A stretch of DNA of 64,000 nt from Planctomycetota bacterium (GTDB taxonomy: Bacteria; Planctomycetota; Phycisphaerae; UBA1845). Shown here piece after piece: positions 10,061 through 18,463 of the stretch. The DNA is taken from the NCBI GenBank assembly GCA_029558835.1, contig JAKQDH010000008.1:62001-126000 (forward strand). The letters run 5' to 3'. The first letter of the stretch is position 1, and each line of letters opens with the position of its first letter. The notes under the pieces are model-generated. The model saw only the letters and a list, made by a program, of their open reading frames with translations. It searched no databases and had not been told where the DNA came from. Position numbers and translations under genes: made by a program.

Positions 10061-10380
10061 CCGCAAACTCTCCCCCGGCGTGCCGAAGCCGCACCCTAGT
10101 GATGGTCGTCAACCGATCGCCCTCCGGCCCGCTTCGCCGGCCCATTATAGCGCCGCGGTTGGCGGACCGCCAGTTCGGTGATTCGGCGACGCACCCGCAA
10201 CTGTGGGTTTGCTCTCTACTATGTGCGGCTCGCCCACTCGCCTCCGCTCGCGCTCGGACGGGGCGTGGCACGGGCGTCCCGCCCGTGGTTGGCGACGCAC
10301 TCGTCTCCGCTCGGGCTCGGTCCCCCGCAGCCCCCCCTTCATTCGCTATTCGCTCTTCGCCATTCGCCATTCAGTGCAGC
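10061..10380. other. 320-bp spacer holding a dispersed repeat
   Basis: No gene. The 3' part carries the inverted AATGGCGA repeat (10338-10372) and a GC-rich segment with CGAGCCCGAGC, matching the sequence downstream of the copy at 8688. Confidence 0.55.
10338..10372 (-). repeat. AATGGCGAATGGCGAAGAGC repeat, copy 2
   Basis: Reverse complement of the 8688-8724 element with one substitution; ends 8 bases before the rnhA stop codon. Confidence 0.75.
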
Positions 10381-10860
10381 TCAGCCGCGCCGCAGCTTCT
10401 TGATGGCGGCGACGGCCAGGCGGTCGCACTCCTCGTTCTCGGGGTGTCCGGCGTGCCCGCGAACGTGCTCGAAGGTGACTTCATGCCGTTGACAGAGTTC
10501 ATGCAGAGTCTGCCACAGGTCCACGCTCTTCACGGGCGCCGAAGTAGGCTTGGGGCCGCGCCGCCAGTTGTGACGCAGCCAGCCGTGAATCCAGTCGGAC
10601 ATGCCGCGGACAAGGTACTCGCTGTCACTGACGACGTGGACCCGCCGACGTGGGGTCGGCTTCACCGCGCGCAGGCCCTCGATGGCGGCCAGCAGTTCCA
10701 TGCGGTTGTTGGTCGTGTCGGGTTCGCCACCGGAGAGGCGTTTCTCGCGGCCGGTGCGGGGATGACGCAAGATGGCCGCCCAGCCGCCCGGGCCGGGGTT
10801 GCCCTGGCAGGCACCATCGGTGTAGATGATGACGTCGGGCGGCGTGCTCACGACGGCCAC
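10381..10860 (-). CDS. rnhA: Ribonuclease HI
   Basis: Cleaves the RNA strand of RNA-DNA hybrids. From GTG 10860 the protein is 159 residues, the normal size for RNase HI. The motifs are in order: YTDGACQGNPGPGGWAA (first Asp), NNRMELLAAIEGL (Glu), VVSDSEYLVRGM (Asp), the WIHGWLRHNWRRG basic handle, VRGHAGHPENEECDRLA (His, Asp). The frame stays open 34 codons upstream, but that part is translated from the dispersed foldback repeat at 10899-10992 and matches nothing, so I exclude it. No strong Shine-Dalgarno; the GTG at 10851 is an alternative. Confidence 0.93.
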   Translation of the reverse strand: MAVVSTPPDVIIYTDGACQGNPGPGGWAAILRHPRTGREKRLSGGEPDTTNNRMELLAAIEGLRAVKPTPRRRVHVVSDSEYLVRGMSDWIHGWLRHNWRRGPKPTSAPVKSVDLWQTLHELCQRHEVTFEHVRGHAGHPENEECDRLAVAAIKKLRRG

Positions 10861-10898
10861 ATAGCCCCATCTCTCGAGAAAACCCAGGAGCCGCGCGG

Positions 10899-10992
10899 GG
10901 GGGCATGGCCAAGCACAGCGCCGCCATGCGCGCCCCGACGAGGCTAGGTCTTCGCCACCCATGCCGGCGCCTTCGGCTTGGGCATGCCACCC
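10899..10992 (+). repeat. Foldback repeat FBR, copy A
   Basis: First of six copies of an imperfect palindrome of 94-102 bp. The outer arms are GGGGCATGGCCAAGC and GCTTGGGCATGCCACCC. The inner arms carry AGCGCCGCCATGC and CATGCCGGCGCCTTCGGC. It sits between rnhA and the methyltransferase gene. Other copies: 18368, 32417, 47897, 50580, 55053. Confidence 0.85.
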
Positions 10993-11020
10993 CCCCGGTG
11001 TCCCGTTGGCGCTGTCCTAT

Positions 11021-11680
11021 TCAGCTCGTGGTCATGGTCGGGGCAGCAGTGAAGCGCAGGTACCGCGCCCGGGCCGGTGGGACGTTCGGCAGCACCGTGC
11101 GTTCGGCGAACTGGTACTTGCGAATCTGCCGGTTCAGGTACTCGGATACGTAGCGGATGCGCCGGCGCTCCTCGCCCAGCGCCAAGGTGCGCACGACGCG
11201 CCGCAGGCCAACGTACTCGAAGTAGCTGAACACGCCACCGGGCTTCAGGCAGTGTCGGATGACCGTCAACACGTCGTGCACCGCGCGCAGGGGAAAAGCC
11301 GTCAGCGGCAGGCCACTGACGACGAAGTCGTAGTGGCCCACGGCGGCAATGTCCTGCACGGGCATGCAGAGGAGACGCACGCGCCCCTGGGCCACCGCCG
11401 GCGCCAGCGGCGCGCCGCCCAGCACTTCGCGTTCGAGCAAGCCGGCAAACACCGGGTCGATCTCGCAGACGTCCAACTCATCCGTCGGCTTCAGCAGCGT
11501 GCCGAGGTGACGCGTGATCGCCCCCGTGCCGGCGCCGACCTCAAGCACGCGGGCCGGGTGCCGGCAGCGGGCATACGGCTCACACAGCGCGGCCGCCAGC
11601 GCCGACGAGCTCGGCGCGACCGCGCCCACCATCTGCGGCTTGTCCAGGTAACGTCTCAGGAATCGCCAGTGCGTCAACAA
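11021..11680 (-). CDS. SAM-dependent methyltransferase, PmtA-like
   Basis: A 219-residue class I methyltransferase. The N-terminal signature FLRRYLDKPQMVGAVAPSS is typical of phospholipid N-methyltransferase/PmtA-like and KsgA-related enzymes. Motif I is VLEVGAGTGAITRHL, and the acidic end of strand 2 is DVCEIDPVF. YDFVVSGLPLTAFP occupies the motif IV position, followed by LKPGGVFSYFEYVGLRRV. The best guess is methylation of phosphatidylethanolamine, but the substrate is inferred. The start is TTG 11680 with GAGG about 11 bases upstream; no ATG is available. Confidence 0.75.
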   Translation of the reverse strand: MLTHWRFLRRYLDKPQMVGAVAPSSSALAAALCEPYARCRHPARVLEVGAGTGAITRHLGTLLKPTDELDVCEIDPVFAGLLEREVLGGAPLAPAVAQGRVRLLCMPVQDIAAVGHYDFVVSGLPLTAFPLRAVHDVLTVIRHCLKPGGVFSYFEYVGLRRVVRTLALGEERRRIRYVSEYLNRQIRKYQFAERTVLPNVPPARARYLRFTAAPTMTTS

Positions 11681-11793
11681 GCTGCGCCGACCTCGCGTCC
11701 GTCCACCCGCCTCCAGGGGACTGAAGTCCCTTCGCCATCACCACCCGCCCTTCCAGCGAAGGGAATATACCCTTGCACCGCGGTTTCCGCCAG

Positions 11794-12852
11794 CTACGTC
11801 CAGCGGAACCAGCGTAGCGCGAGGCAGAAGCACACGCCTCCCAGCGCCAGCAGGTACAGCAGCGGCACCGTCTGCGAGGTGACCGATCCCCCTTCCAGGA
11901 TGACCGCGCGCAGGGCGTTGAGCAGTTGCGTGAGTGGCAGTGCCTGTACCAACGGCTGCAAAACGTCCGGAAAATGGCTGGTACTGAAGAACAATCCGGA
12001 CAGCAGCCACATCGGCATCATGACGACGTTGAGCAACCCGGCCACCGTCTCCAGCCGCTCCGCTCGGCAGGCCACCAACAGCCCCACCCCCGCGAAGCAG
12101 ACCGCCCCGCAGAACGCCACGACGAAGATGCTCACCCACCCGCCCCGGATCGGAAAGCCAAACAGCAGCACCCCCGCCAGCAGGATCACCACGATCTCCG
12201 GCACCACGAAGGCCATCCGCCCGCCGACCATCGACAGCAGGAAGTGGCCGCGCGGCATCGGCGTGGCCACCAGCCGTTTCAGCAGCTTGCGCACCCGCAG
12301 ATCCACCGTAACGTACCCGATACCCCACATCCCGCCGCCCATCAGGTTCATGCCCAGCAGACCGGGGATGAGGAAGTCGATGTAGCGTGAGCCGGGCTCG
12401 GTAACCGGCGCGTCCCGCACGGCCAGCGGGTCAGCGCGTCCGGCCGAGCGTTGCAGGGCATCGTCCACGCGCACCCGGGCATAGGCGCTGGCGGGCTGCG
12501 TGGGATCATAGTGGTACGCCGGGGGCGCCTCGCTCGTCGCCGGGCTGACCACGATGGCACACTTGCCCAAACGCAGGCGTTCACGACAAACCTCCGCTTC
12601 GTTGATGAGCACGTCGAACGCCCCATCCGCGCTCCCGGCGGCAAGCGCGCCGCGCACCGCCTCTGCCCCCGGGCCGGCCTCGATATCCACGATGATCCGT
12701 TCCGGCGGACGGTTGCGAAACGCAATGCCCAACAGCACCGTCAGCAGGATGGGGAAGCCGTAGGTCCAGAAGACGGCCTCCGGTTCGCGGTAGAAGCTGC
12801 GCAGGCGAAAGCGCAGCAGCTCAGGCAGTGGTCGGTACTTCCTGCTGGTCAT
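11794..12852 (-). CDS. ABC-2 family transporter permease
   Basis: A 352-residue integral membrane protein. One membrane helix near residue 30 (AVFWTYGFPILLTVLLGIAF) is followed by about 130 residues of extracytoplasmic domain. Five helices then follow (from FLIPGLLGMNLMGGGMWGIG to LYLLALGGVCFCLALRWF). This is the layout of ABC-2 exporters (drug, polysaccharide or lipid). Its first 32 bases overlap the upstream ATPase gene, so the two are translationally coupled and form one exporter. Substrate not predictable. Confidence 0.88.
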   Translation of the reverse strand: MTSRKYRPLPELLRFRLRSFYREPEAVFWTYGFPILLTVLLGIAFRNRPPERIIVDIEAGPGAEAVRGALAAGSADGAFDVLINEAEVCRERLRLGKCAIVVSPATSEAPPAYHYDPTQPASAYARVRVDDALQRSAGRADPLAVRDAPVTEPGSRYIDFLIPGLLGMNLMGGGMWGIGYVTVDLRVRKLLKRLVATPMPRGHFLLSMVGGRMAFVVPEIVVILLAGVLLFGFPIRGGWVSIFVVAFCGAVCFAGVGLLVACRAERLETVAGLLNVVMMPMWLLSGLFFSTSHFPDVLQPLVQALPLTQLLNALRAVILEGGSVTSQTVPLLYLLALGGVCFCLALRWFRWT

Positions 12853-13825
12853 TGCTCAGGTGCCTGCCGGTCAGGTTAACAAAGACGTCTTCGAGGCTGG
12901 CGTGGCGGGTCGTCAGCCACGCCAGACGGTCGCCGCGTGCCTCCAGGCGGCGCAGGACGGCCGGGAGCACCGCGTGCACTTCCGCGACGGTAAGGGTGAT
13001 GGTGTTGTTTGTCCGGCGGGCCCCGCGAACGCCGTCCATACGCCTGAGCTCATCCGCGGCCGACGCCGGCGCGTCTCCGTTCGCGTCGAGCGTGAATTCG
13101 ATGACGTGATCACCACCCAGCAACGCGATGAGCTGCGCGGGCGTCCCCAGGGCAATCACGCGGCCCTCGTCCACGACGGCCACCCGGTCGCAGAGACGCT
13201 CCGCCTCGTCCATGTAGTGCGTCGTCAGGACGATCGTGCAGCCGCGCTGGCGCTGCCCGCGGATGACCTCCCATACCGACCGCCGGGCCTGGGGATCGAG
13301 CCCCGTGGTCGGTTCGTCGAGGAAGAGCAGTTCCGGTTGGCCGACGAGGGCGCAACCCACGGCCAGTCGCTGCCGCTGCCCACCGGACAGGTTGACCACC
13401 CAACTGTCGCGCTTGTCGCTCAGACCGACGGTGGCCAGTACCTCCTCCGGATCGCTGCCGTCGCGGTAGAAGCTGCGGAACAGGCAGAGCGTCTCGAACG
13501 CGGTCAGCTTGTCGGCCAAGCGGGTTTCCTGGAGCGAGATGCCGAGGCGTTGGCGCAGGGCACGGTCGTCGTGCCCCCAGCGCCGGCCCAGCACCTCAAC
13601 GGTGCCCGACGTGGGCGGCAGGATGCCTTCGAGAATCTCCACGGTGGTCGTCTTGCCGGCACCGTTGGGGCCCAGTAGCCCAAAGCACTCCTCGGGCCGC
13701 ACCTCCAGGTCTAACCCCCGCAGGGCATCCACCGGCGCCTGTTGCCGCTGGCGGTAGCGCTTGCTGAGATCGCGGCAGAGAATGGCGGGAGTCGTGTCCA
13801 CTGGGCGTTCGTACGCGCTTGGCAC
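12821..13825 (-). CDS. ABC transporter ATP-binding protein
   Basis: A 334-residue ATPase partner of the ABC-2 permease. Walker A is GPNGAGKTTT, the Q-loop SLQETRL, the signature LSGGQRQRLAVG, Walker B LLFLDEPTTGLD, and the switch is THYMDEAE. The C-terminal 90 residues (HVIEFTLDANGD to SLEDVFVNLTGR) are the usual accessory domain of DrrA/NodI-type exporters. It overlaps the permease gene by 32 bp. The first 15 residues may be excess; the ATP-binding fold begins near AILCRDLSKRYRQ. Confidence 0.92.
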   Translation of the reverse strand: MPSAYERPVDTTPAILCRDLSKRYRQRQQAPVDALRGLDLEVRPEECFGLLGPNGAGKTTTVEILEGILPPTSGTVEVLGRRWGHDDRALRQRLGISLQETRLADKLTAFETLCLFRSFYRDGSDPEEVLATVGLSDKRDSWVVNLSGGQRQRLAVGCALVGQPELLFLDEPTTGLDPQARRSVWEVIRGQRQRGCTIVLTTHYMDEAERLCDRVAVVDEGRVIALGTPAQLIALLGGDHVIEFTLDANGDAPASAADELRRMDGVRGARRTNNTITLTVAEVHAVLPAVLRRLEARGDRLAWLTTRHASLEDVFVNLTGRHLSNDQQEVPTTA

Positions 13826-14032
13826 TCCACGGCAGCCGCAGGTCGTGTGCCTGGAGCCGATCGCCGGGGGCCGCTTGCCCTGGCTGCCGAAAGGCTGGGC
13901 CCCTGCCCAATCACGCCTCCAGCGCCGGACGGCGGATTGTCCGGGTGGTCGGGGGGAAGCGTCAAGCGCAAAGACAAGTTCCGGCCAATGGTACGGCGAT
14001 GCGTCGGGGGCGGTTGTTTGCGGGGGGGCAGG

Positions 14033-14773
14033 TCAGGTTGGAGTCGGGGTGTCGGCGGGACGGGGGGTTCGCTCTTCGATCAGGAGACGCAGGTCCGCAC
14101 TGGCGTGCTGCTCCTCGAGTTCCTGCATGAAGTGCCCGAACCGTTCGAGGCGGCGCTCCGCGAGGCGGCGGACCGCATCGAAGCGAAACGCGTCCTTCAA
14201 GCGGGCATCCCAGAAGCGGAACTCCTTCTGCCGCTGCCAGGTACGCAGCACGGACTCGATGTCCTTGCCTTCCTCGGCGCCGCGCCGAATGATGGGCCAC
14301 AGCGAGAGCAAACCCACCTCGTTGAGGTTCTCGGCGTCGGTAACGATCTGCCCTTCGATGGTATCGATCTGGCGTTCGTTCAGGCTGCGGATGGCTCGGC
14401 TGGCACGGCGGAGGGATTCGGCAGGCAGCAGCCCTTCAAGCTGCTTCTCCATGAGCTGGGCCCCGAGGCTGCGATGGGCCTCCGAACCCGCGCGGTTGAG
14501 AATCTGCGCCCGCGCGACGCTGCTCTCGCGCAGGCGCATAACCCAGCCCGCGTCGTGGTACAACGCTGCCGCCAGAACCGCCGCATCATCGGGGTTCTGT
14601 TTGCGCACCTCGGGCAGACGCGCGACCAACTGAGCGCACCGCGCCACGCGCTGCGCATGCTCCCATAAATAGGAGTCCTGTTGGCCGCGCTCGTCTACGA
14701 TGATGAGATCGGCCCGGGCACGGTTCCAAATCGCGTCCGCTTGAACCATGAGCCAGGGTGCTCCCGGCGGCAT
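14033..14773 (-). CDS. HD-domain protein
   Basis: A 246-residue protein of the HD metal-dependent phosphohydrolase superfamily. The first histidine is in YLWEHAQRVARCAQL (His39), and the His-Asp pair is in AALYHDAGWVMR. A further conserved-looking segment is IVTDAENLNEVGLLSLWP, where D-A-E-N may carry the last Asp. The C-terminal third is helical and charged (RRLAERRLERFGHFMQELEE). No cyclase, GAF or receiver domain is attached, so the substrate (nucleotide or phosphate ester) is unknown. ATG 14749 is an alternative start. TATAAT on the minus strand at 14961-14966 may belong to its promoter but has no good -35. Confidence 0.7.
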   Translation of the reverse strand: MPPGAPWLMVQADAIWNRARADLIIVDERGQQDSYLWEHAQRVARCAQLVARLPEVRKQNPDDAAVLAAALYHDAGWVMRLRESSVARAQILNRAGSEAHRSLGAQLMEKQLEGLLPAESLRRASRAIRSLNERQIDTIEGQIVTDAENLNEVGLLSLWPIIRRGAEEGKDIESVLRTWQRQKEFRFWDARLKDAFRFDAVRRLAERRLERFGHFMQELEEQHASADLRLLIEERTPRPADTPTPT

Positions 14774-15053
14774 GGGGAGCGCCTGCCTGGGCTATCGGTC
14801 GTGCTCGGCATCCGATGTTCCCGGCCGGCTTTGTCGCTATTTCCCCACACGCCTACCCCCTTCTTACTTCCCACTCCAAAAATCGCAGGTTGCCTTGCCC
14901 GCGCGCCACAGCAAGTTCCCGCGCGCCGCCCGATAACCATCACAACGCTGCTTAGGTCCTATTATAATGAGTCCGGGAACTGGATGCTACAGGAAAAATG
15001 GGTTCTTTTTGTAGCGTTAGAGAGGAAAAGCGGCTTCCTGGGGTACTTGGGCC

Positions 15054-16205
15054 CTAGACCGGCTCCTGCAGCCGGTAATAGCAGTCCCGGCGCCGGGGAG
15101 TCCACCCCGCAAACGTAATGCATGCCCGAATCTCTTGTTCCGTGGCGAAATGGGTTGACCCGGCGGCAGACACTACGTTCTCCTCCATCATAACCGAGCC
15201 CATGTCGTTCGCCCCGAAGAAAAGTGCAAGTTGACCTAATTTAACGCCCTGGGTTACCCAGCTTGCCTGGATATTCGGGATGTTGTCCAGGAACAGCCGG
15301 GCCAAGGCCGTCGTCCGCAGGTACTCCGTGGCGTCGGCCAGCCGCAGGCGCTGCCCGTCCGGGAGGGATCGGCCGGGCTGGTGTGGGTCGACGGGGAAGC
15401 GCCCCAGGGGCGTCCCACCCGGCTGGAAGGTCCAGCCAATGTAGGCGGTGAATCCGCCGGTCTCGTCCTGAAGGTCGCGCAGTTGCCGCCAGTGCTCGAT
15501 CCGCTCGGGGATGGTTTCGAGGTGCCCGAACATCATGGTGGCCGTCGTACGCATCCCCAGACGATGGGCCTCACGCATGACGGTGAGGTACTGGGTACTG
15601 TCGGCCTTGCCGGGAGAGAGGCGCCGCCGCAGGCGATCGGAGAGAATCTCCGCCCCGCCGCCGGGAATCGTATCCAACCCGGCCTCCCGGAGTCTGGCGA
15701 GCACGTCGGGCACGGTCATGCCGAAGACCTGGTGAAACGCGTGAATCTCCGGCGGGCTGAAGGCGTGGATATGGATGCCAGGATAGTGGCACTTGATGAA
15801 GCGCAGCAGATCCAGGTACCACGAAAACGTCAGGATTTCCGGCGGCACCAGCCCGCCCTGGAGCAACACCTGGGTGCCACCGATGGCGATCAGCTCCTCA
15901 ATCTTGCGGCCGATCTCGGCAAAGGAAAGCACGTAGCCTTCCGGCAGGTCGCGGCGCGTCGGCGGCGAACCCGGCGGCTCCGCGTGGAAGTTGCAGAACA
16001 GGCAGCGGGCCGTGCAGTAGTTGGCGTAGTTGATGTTGCGGTCCACGACGTAAGTTCGGTACGGCTCGGGATGGAGGCGCATCGTCACCGCGTGTGCCCG
16101 TCGACCCAGCTCGTGCAGCGATAGACCCTGGTAGAGGTCCAGGGCGTCCGCGGGACCGAGACGCACCTGTGTCTGGCCGGCAGGTATGGCGGTACCGGCA
16201 GTCAT
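15054..16205 (-). CDS. mqnC: Dehypoxanthine futalosine cyclase MqnC
   Basis: Radical SAM enzyme of the futalosine menaquinone pathway that cyclises dehypoxanthine futalosine. The 4Fe-4S cysteines are CTARCLFC (residues 64-71), preceded by TYVVDRNINYANY. The diagnostic MqnC motifs follow: QVLLQGGLVPPEI, IHIHAFSPPEIHAF, GLDTIPGGGAEIL, GMRTTATMMFGHLET and TGGFTAYIGWTFQPGGTPL. At 383 residues the length is normal. Its ATG overlaps the stop of mqnA by four bases (ATGA), so the two are coupled. MqnB and MqnD are not in the window. Confidence 0.93.
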   Translation of the reverse strand: MTAGTAIPAGQTQVRLGPADALDLYQGLSLHELGRRAHAVTMRLHPEPYRTYVVDRNINYANYCTARCLFCNFHAEPPGSPPTRRDLPEGYVLSFAEIGRKIEELIAIGGTQVLLQGGLVPPEILTFSWYLDLLRFIKCHYPGIHIHAFSPPEIHAFHQVFGMTVPDVLARLREAGLDTIPGGGAEILSDRLRRRLSPGKADSTQYLTVMREAHRLGMRTTATMMFGHLETIPERIEHWRQLRDLQDETGGFTAYIGWTFQPGGTPLGRFPVDPHQPGRSLPDGQRLRLADATEYLRTTALARLFLDNIPNIQASWVTQGVKLGQLALFFGANDMGSVMMEENVVSAAGSTHFATEQEIRACITFAGWTPRRRDCYYRLQEPV

Positions 16206-16972
16206 GTGCAGGCGAGCTCCGGGGCGGCCGCCAGCCCATGGCGGGCGAGTAAGCCGAAGAATCGCTGCATGCCGGCCTGATGATGCTCAGTCAGGGTGAA
16301 TTGCAGGTGCCGAGTCAGGTAGCTCCGCGCCAGGTCAACCGGCCAACCCATGCGGGGGCCGAACGTCCGGGCGATGCGGCGGGCGACACGGACGCCTTCG
16401 TCGCGGGCCCGGCTCAGGCGAGCGGCCACCCCGCTGAGGTTCCGGTCCGCCGCCCCCGCCCAGACGGCGAAGACAAAGGGCAGGCCGGTAAGCGACTGCC
16501 AGGCCGCCCCGAGGTCCACCGCGGCCGGGAAGGCGTCCGTCGCCTGCCGGATGACCTTGTCCCCTATCAGAAGGACGGCCTCGATGCCGCCGGCCGGCTC
16601 CCGCCCCGTGTAGGCCTCCAGACGCAGCTCACACCCAAATAGCTCCCGCCACAGCAGCCGGGCGAGCAGGACTGAGGTATGCGAATCGCCATCCACGTGG
16701 AGAGTGCGGACGCGTGCCGGGGCTACGCGGCAGAACACCCGTACCGTCAGGGTCTCTCCACTGCACCCGATGCACGCGTCGGAGACGATGCGCCAGGCGT
16801 TGCCGGCCTCCAGCAGGTCCACCACCGGGACGAGGGCCACCTCCGCGGCGCCCGCATGCAGCAGGCCCGGCAGGCGGGCGGGAACGTCGTAAACCACCGC
16901 GCAGGCCGGGTCTTGGTCCAGACCGTGGACAAGTGGGCGCGTGTTAAGGAACGAAACGGCCGCGATACGCAT
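16202..16972 (-). CDS. mqnA: Chorismate dehydratase MqnA
   Basis: First enzyme of the futalosine pathway, converting chorismate to 3-[(1-carboxyvinyl)oxy]benzoate. The 256-residue protein starts MRIAAVSFLNTRPLVHGL, the classic MqnA N-terminus. It continues with AEVALVPVVDLLEAG, VSDACIGCSGETLTVRVF, HTSVLLARLLW, VLLIGDKVI, and DLGAAWQSLTGLPFVFAVWAG. The frame is open another 190 codons upstream, but that part is repeat sequence and antisense to apbE, so ATG 16972 is taken. No good Shine-Dalgarno is visible. Overlaps mqnC by four bases. Confidence 0.93.
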   Translation of the reverse strand: MRIAAVSFLNTRPLVHGLDQDPACAVVYDVPARLPGLLHAGAAEVALVPVVDLLEAGNAWRIVSDACIGCSGETLTVRVFCRVAPARVRTLHVDGDSHTSVLLARLLWRELFGCELRLEAYTGREPAGGIEAVLLIGDKVIRQATDAFPAAVDLGAAWQSLTGLPFVFAVWAGAADRNLSGVAARLSRARDEGVRVARRIARTFGPRMGWPVDLARSYLTRHLQFTLTEHHQAGMQRFFGLLARHGLAAAPELACT

Positions 16973-17120
16973 GGGGGAGGATACCGCCTTGCTCGCGGTG
17001 GGCACGTCTAACGCTCCTGTGGCCGGTCCCGAGCGACCGTGTTGATCCGCCGTGGCAACGGTGCCGCCCCGGGCAGGTGGTTGGTCTCCACTGCTAGGAG
17101 CACGCGCTGATGCACTAGGA

Positions 17121-17236
17121 GGCGTCATCGCCTTCGCTGCCCTCGCCCCTGCCCCTCCCGCGGGGAGAGGGGTCATCTGTCGCGTGCCCGCCTCCACTGC
17201 CCTCACCCCTGCCCCTCTCCCGCGGGGGGAGGGGTC
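17121..17236. repeat. CCCTCACCCCTRCCCCTCTC repeat, two tandem copies
   Basis: Copy 1 about 17121-17173 and copy 2 about 17191-17236. Each is a pyrimidine run reading into CCCGCGGGGAGAGGGGTC, with the outer CCCTC and GAGGGG arms complementary. The same element occurs at 42082-42153, 44233-44286 and 45991-46032. Located between mqnA and apbE. Confidence 0.8.
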
Positions 17237-17261
17237 AGACGCCGCACGCCAGCGCGTCGCC

Positions 17262-18296
17262 TTACAGTGGCGGATTATAGGGGTGTGCGGGGGGCAGGAA
17301 AACCCAGCCCCGGCCGCAGGTGAGCATCCGAATCGCGCCCTCGGCCGGCAGCGCCAACAAGGCGGACACTTCCGGATGTTCCCGGCAATACTGCTCCACT
17401 TCAGGTGGCGACAGGACCATGAAGGCGGTGGAAAGGGCATCGGCCAGGGCGGCCGAGGGTGCCAGGGCCCAGGCGGCGAGCGCCTGCTCGGCCGGTCTGC
17501 CGGTCCGCGGGTCGATGATGTGGGGGCCGTGCAGGTGCCGGCCTGAACCACTCAACACCCCGGTGGAGAGCGAGACCCGCGTCGGGAAGTCCGCCGGGAA
17601 GGAGGACACCAGGGGTCCCGCCACCTGCCTCAACTGCACCGTCCAGCCCGCCTCCCCCGGTGGCACACCGAGCACCAGGACCGTGCTCTGCCCGGCGTGG
17701 ATGAGCCCGACGTCGAGCCGCCAATCGCGGAGCAGTTCGGCCGCCCGATCCAGGGCGTATCCCTTGCCGATGCCGCCGAGGTCAACGCGCACGCCGCGGG
17801 CGTTCGCGGTCACCGTGTGACGAGTGCGGTCCACGTCGATGAGCGGGCGACTTGCGGGCACTCCCCAGCCGGGTGCAAGGCCTCCGTCCTCGAGTGCTCC
17901 CGCGTCGCCGGCGGCTGCGGCGTTCGCCACGGCGCCGCGCCGTCGCCAGTCCAGACCCCCTGCGGTCACGTCAAACGCTCCCCACGTATCGACGCGCAGC
18001 CGTTCCGCCAGGTCCAGGCACTCGGAGGTGTCCGCGCTGACGCGCAGCCACCCGCCCAGCGGCACCGTGGCGAGCCGGGCGATGTCGCTGTGCGGCACGA
18101 AGCGACTCAACTCCTGTTCGAGTCGGTCGATCTCCGCAAACACGGTCCGCGCAGCCTGTCCGGCATAGCGGGCGTCCTCGGTGGCGAGGTACAGCTCGAA
18201 CGTGCAGGCCATCGCCTCGTGCGCGAAGCGCTGGATGCCGCCACCTGCCGGCGAGGCGGACTCGTGCGTGTCGAAGCTGTGGGGAGGCGTGGTCAT
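17262..18296 (-). CDS. apbE: FAD:protein FMN transferase (ApbE family)
   Basis: Attaches FMN through a phosphoester to Thr/Ser of periplasmic redox proteins such as Nqr and Rnf subunits. The 344-residue protein carries AMACTFELYLATED, AFDVTAGGL, VRVDLGGIGKGYALDRAAELL, LSTGVLSGSGRHLHGPHIID followed by PRTGRPAEQ, and ADALSTAFMVL with the magnesium-binding Asp/Thr region. There is no clear signal peptide or lipobox, so export is uncertain. It lies upstream of mqnA and downstream of the cytochrome operon on the same strand. No flavinylation-target motif was noticed in the neighbouring cytochromes. Confidence 0.9.
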   Translation of the reverse strand: MTTPPHSFDTHESASPAGGGIQRFAHEAMACTFELYLATEDARYAGQAARTVFAEIDRLEQELSRFVPHSDIARLATVPLGGWLRVSADTSECLDLAERLRVDTWGAFDVTAGGLDWRRRGAVANAAAAGDAGALEDGGLAPGWGVPASRPLIDVDRTRHTVTANARGVRVDLGGIGKGYALDRAAELLRDWRLDVGLIHAGQSTVLVLGVPPGEAGWTVQLRQVAGPLVSSFPADFPTRVSLSTGVLSGSGRHLHGPHIIDPRTGRPAEQALAAWALAPSAALADALSTAFMVLSPPEVEQYCREHPEVSALLALPAEGAIRMLTCGRGWVFLPPAHPYNPPL

Positions 18297-18367
18297 CAGT
18301 CTCGCTCAGCGGCCGTGGCGCCCACCTCTAAACAGGTTCCTACATTGGGCAAACCGACAGCAAGGCC

Positions 18368-18463
18368 AGGGTGGCATGGCCAAGCGCAGCGCCGCCATGC
18401 CCTTCCTCCGACGGGCACCTGCTGCAACGTCATGCCGGCGCCTTCGGCTTGGGCATGCCACCC
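18368..18463 (+). repeat. Foldback repeat FBR, copy B
   Basis: GGGTGGCATGGCCAAGC at the left end and GCTTGGGCATGCCACCC at the right, with GCAGCGCCGCCATGCC and CATGCCGGCGCCTTCGGC inside. The right arm overlaps the last codons and stop of the Agl23-like gene (from 18430). Confidence 0.9.

Noticed and set aside
16973..17551. 190-codon extension upstream of mqnA
   Set aside because: It runs through the CCCTC repeats and antisense of apbE; MqnA homology begins at ATG 16972.
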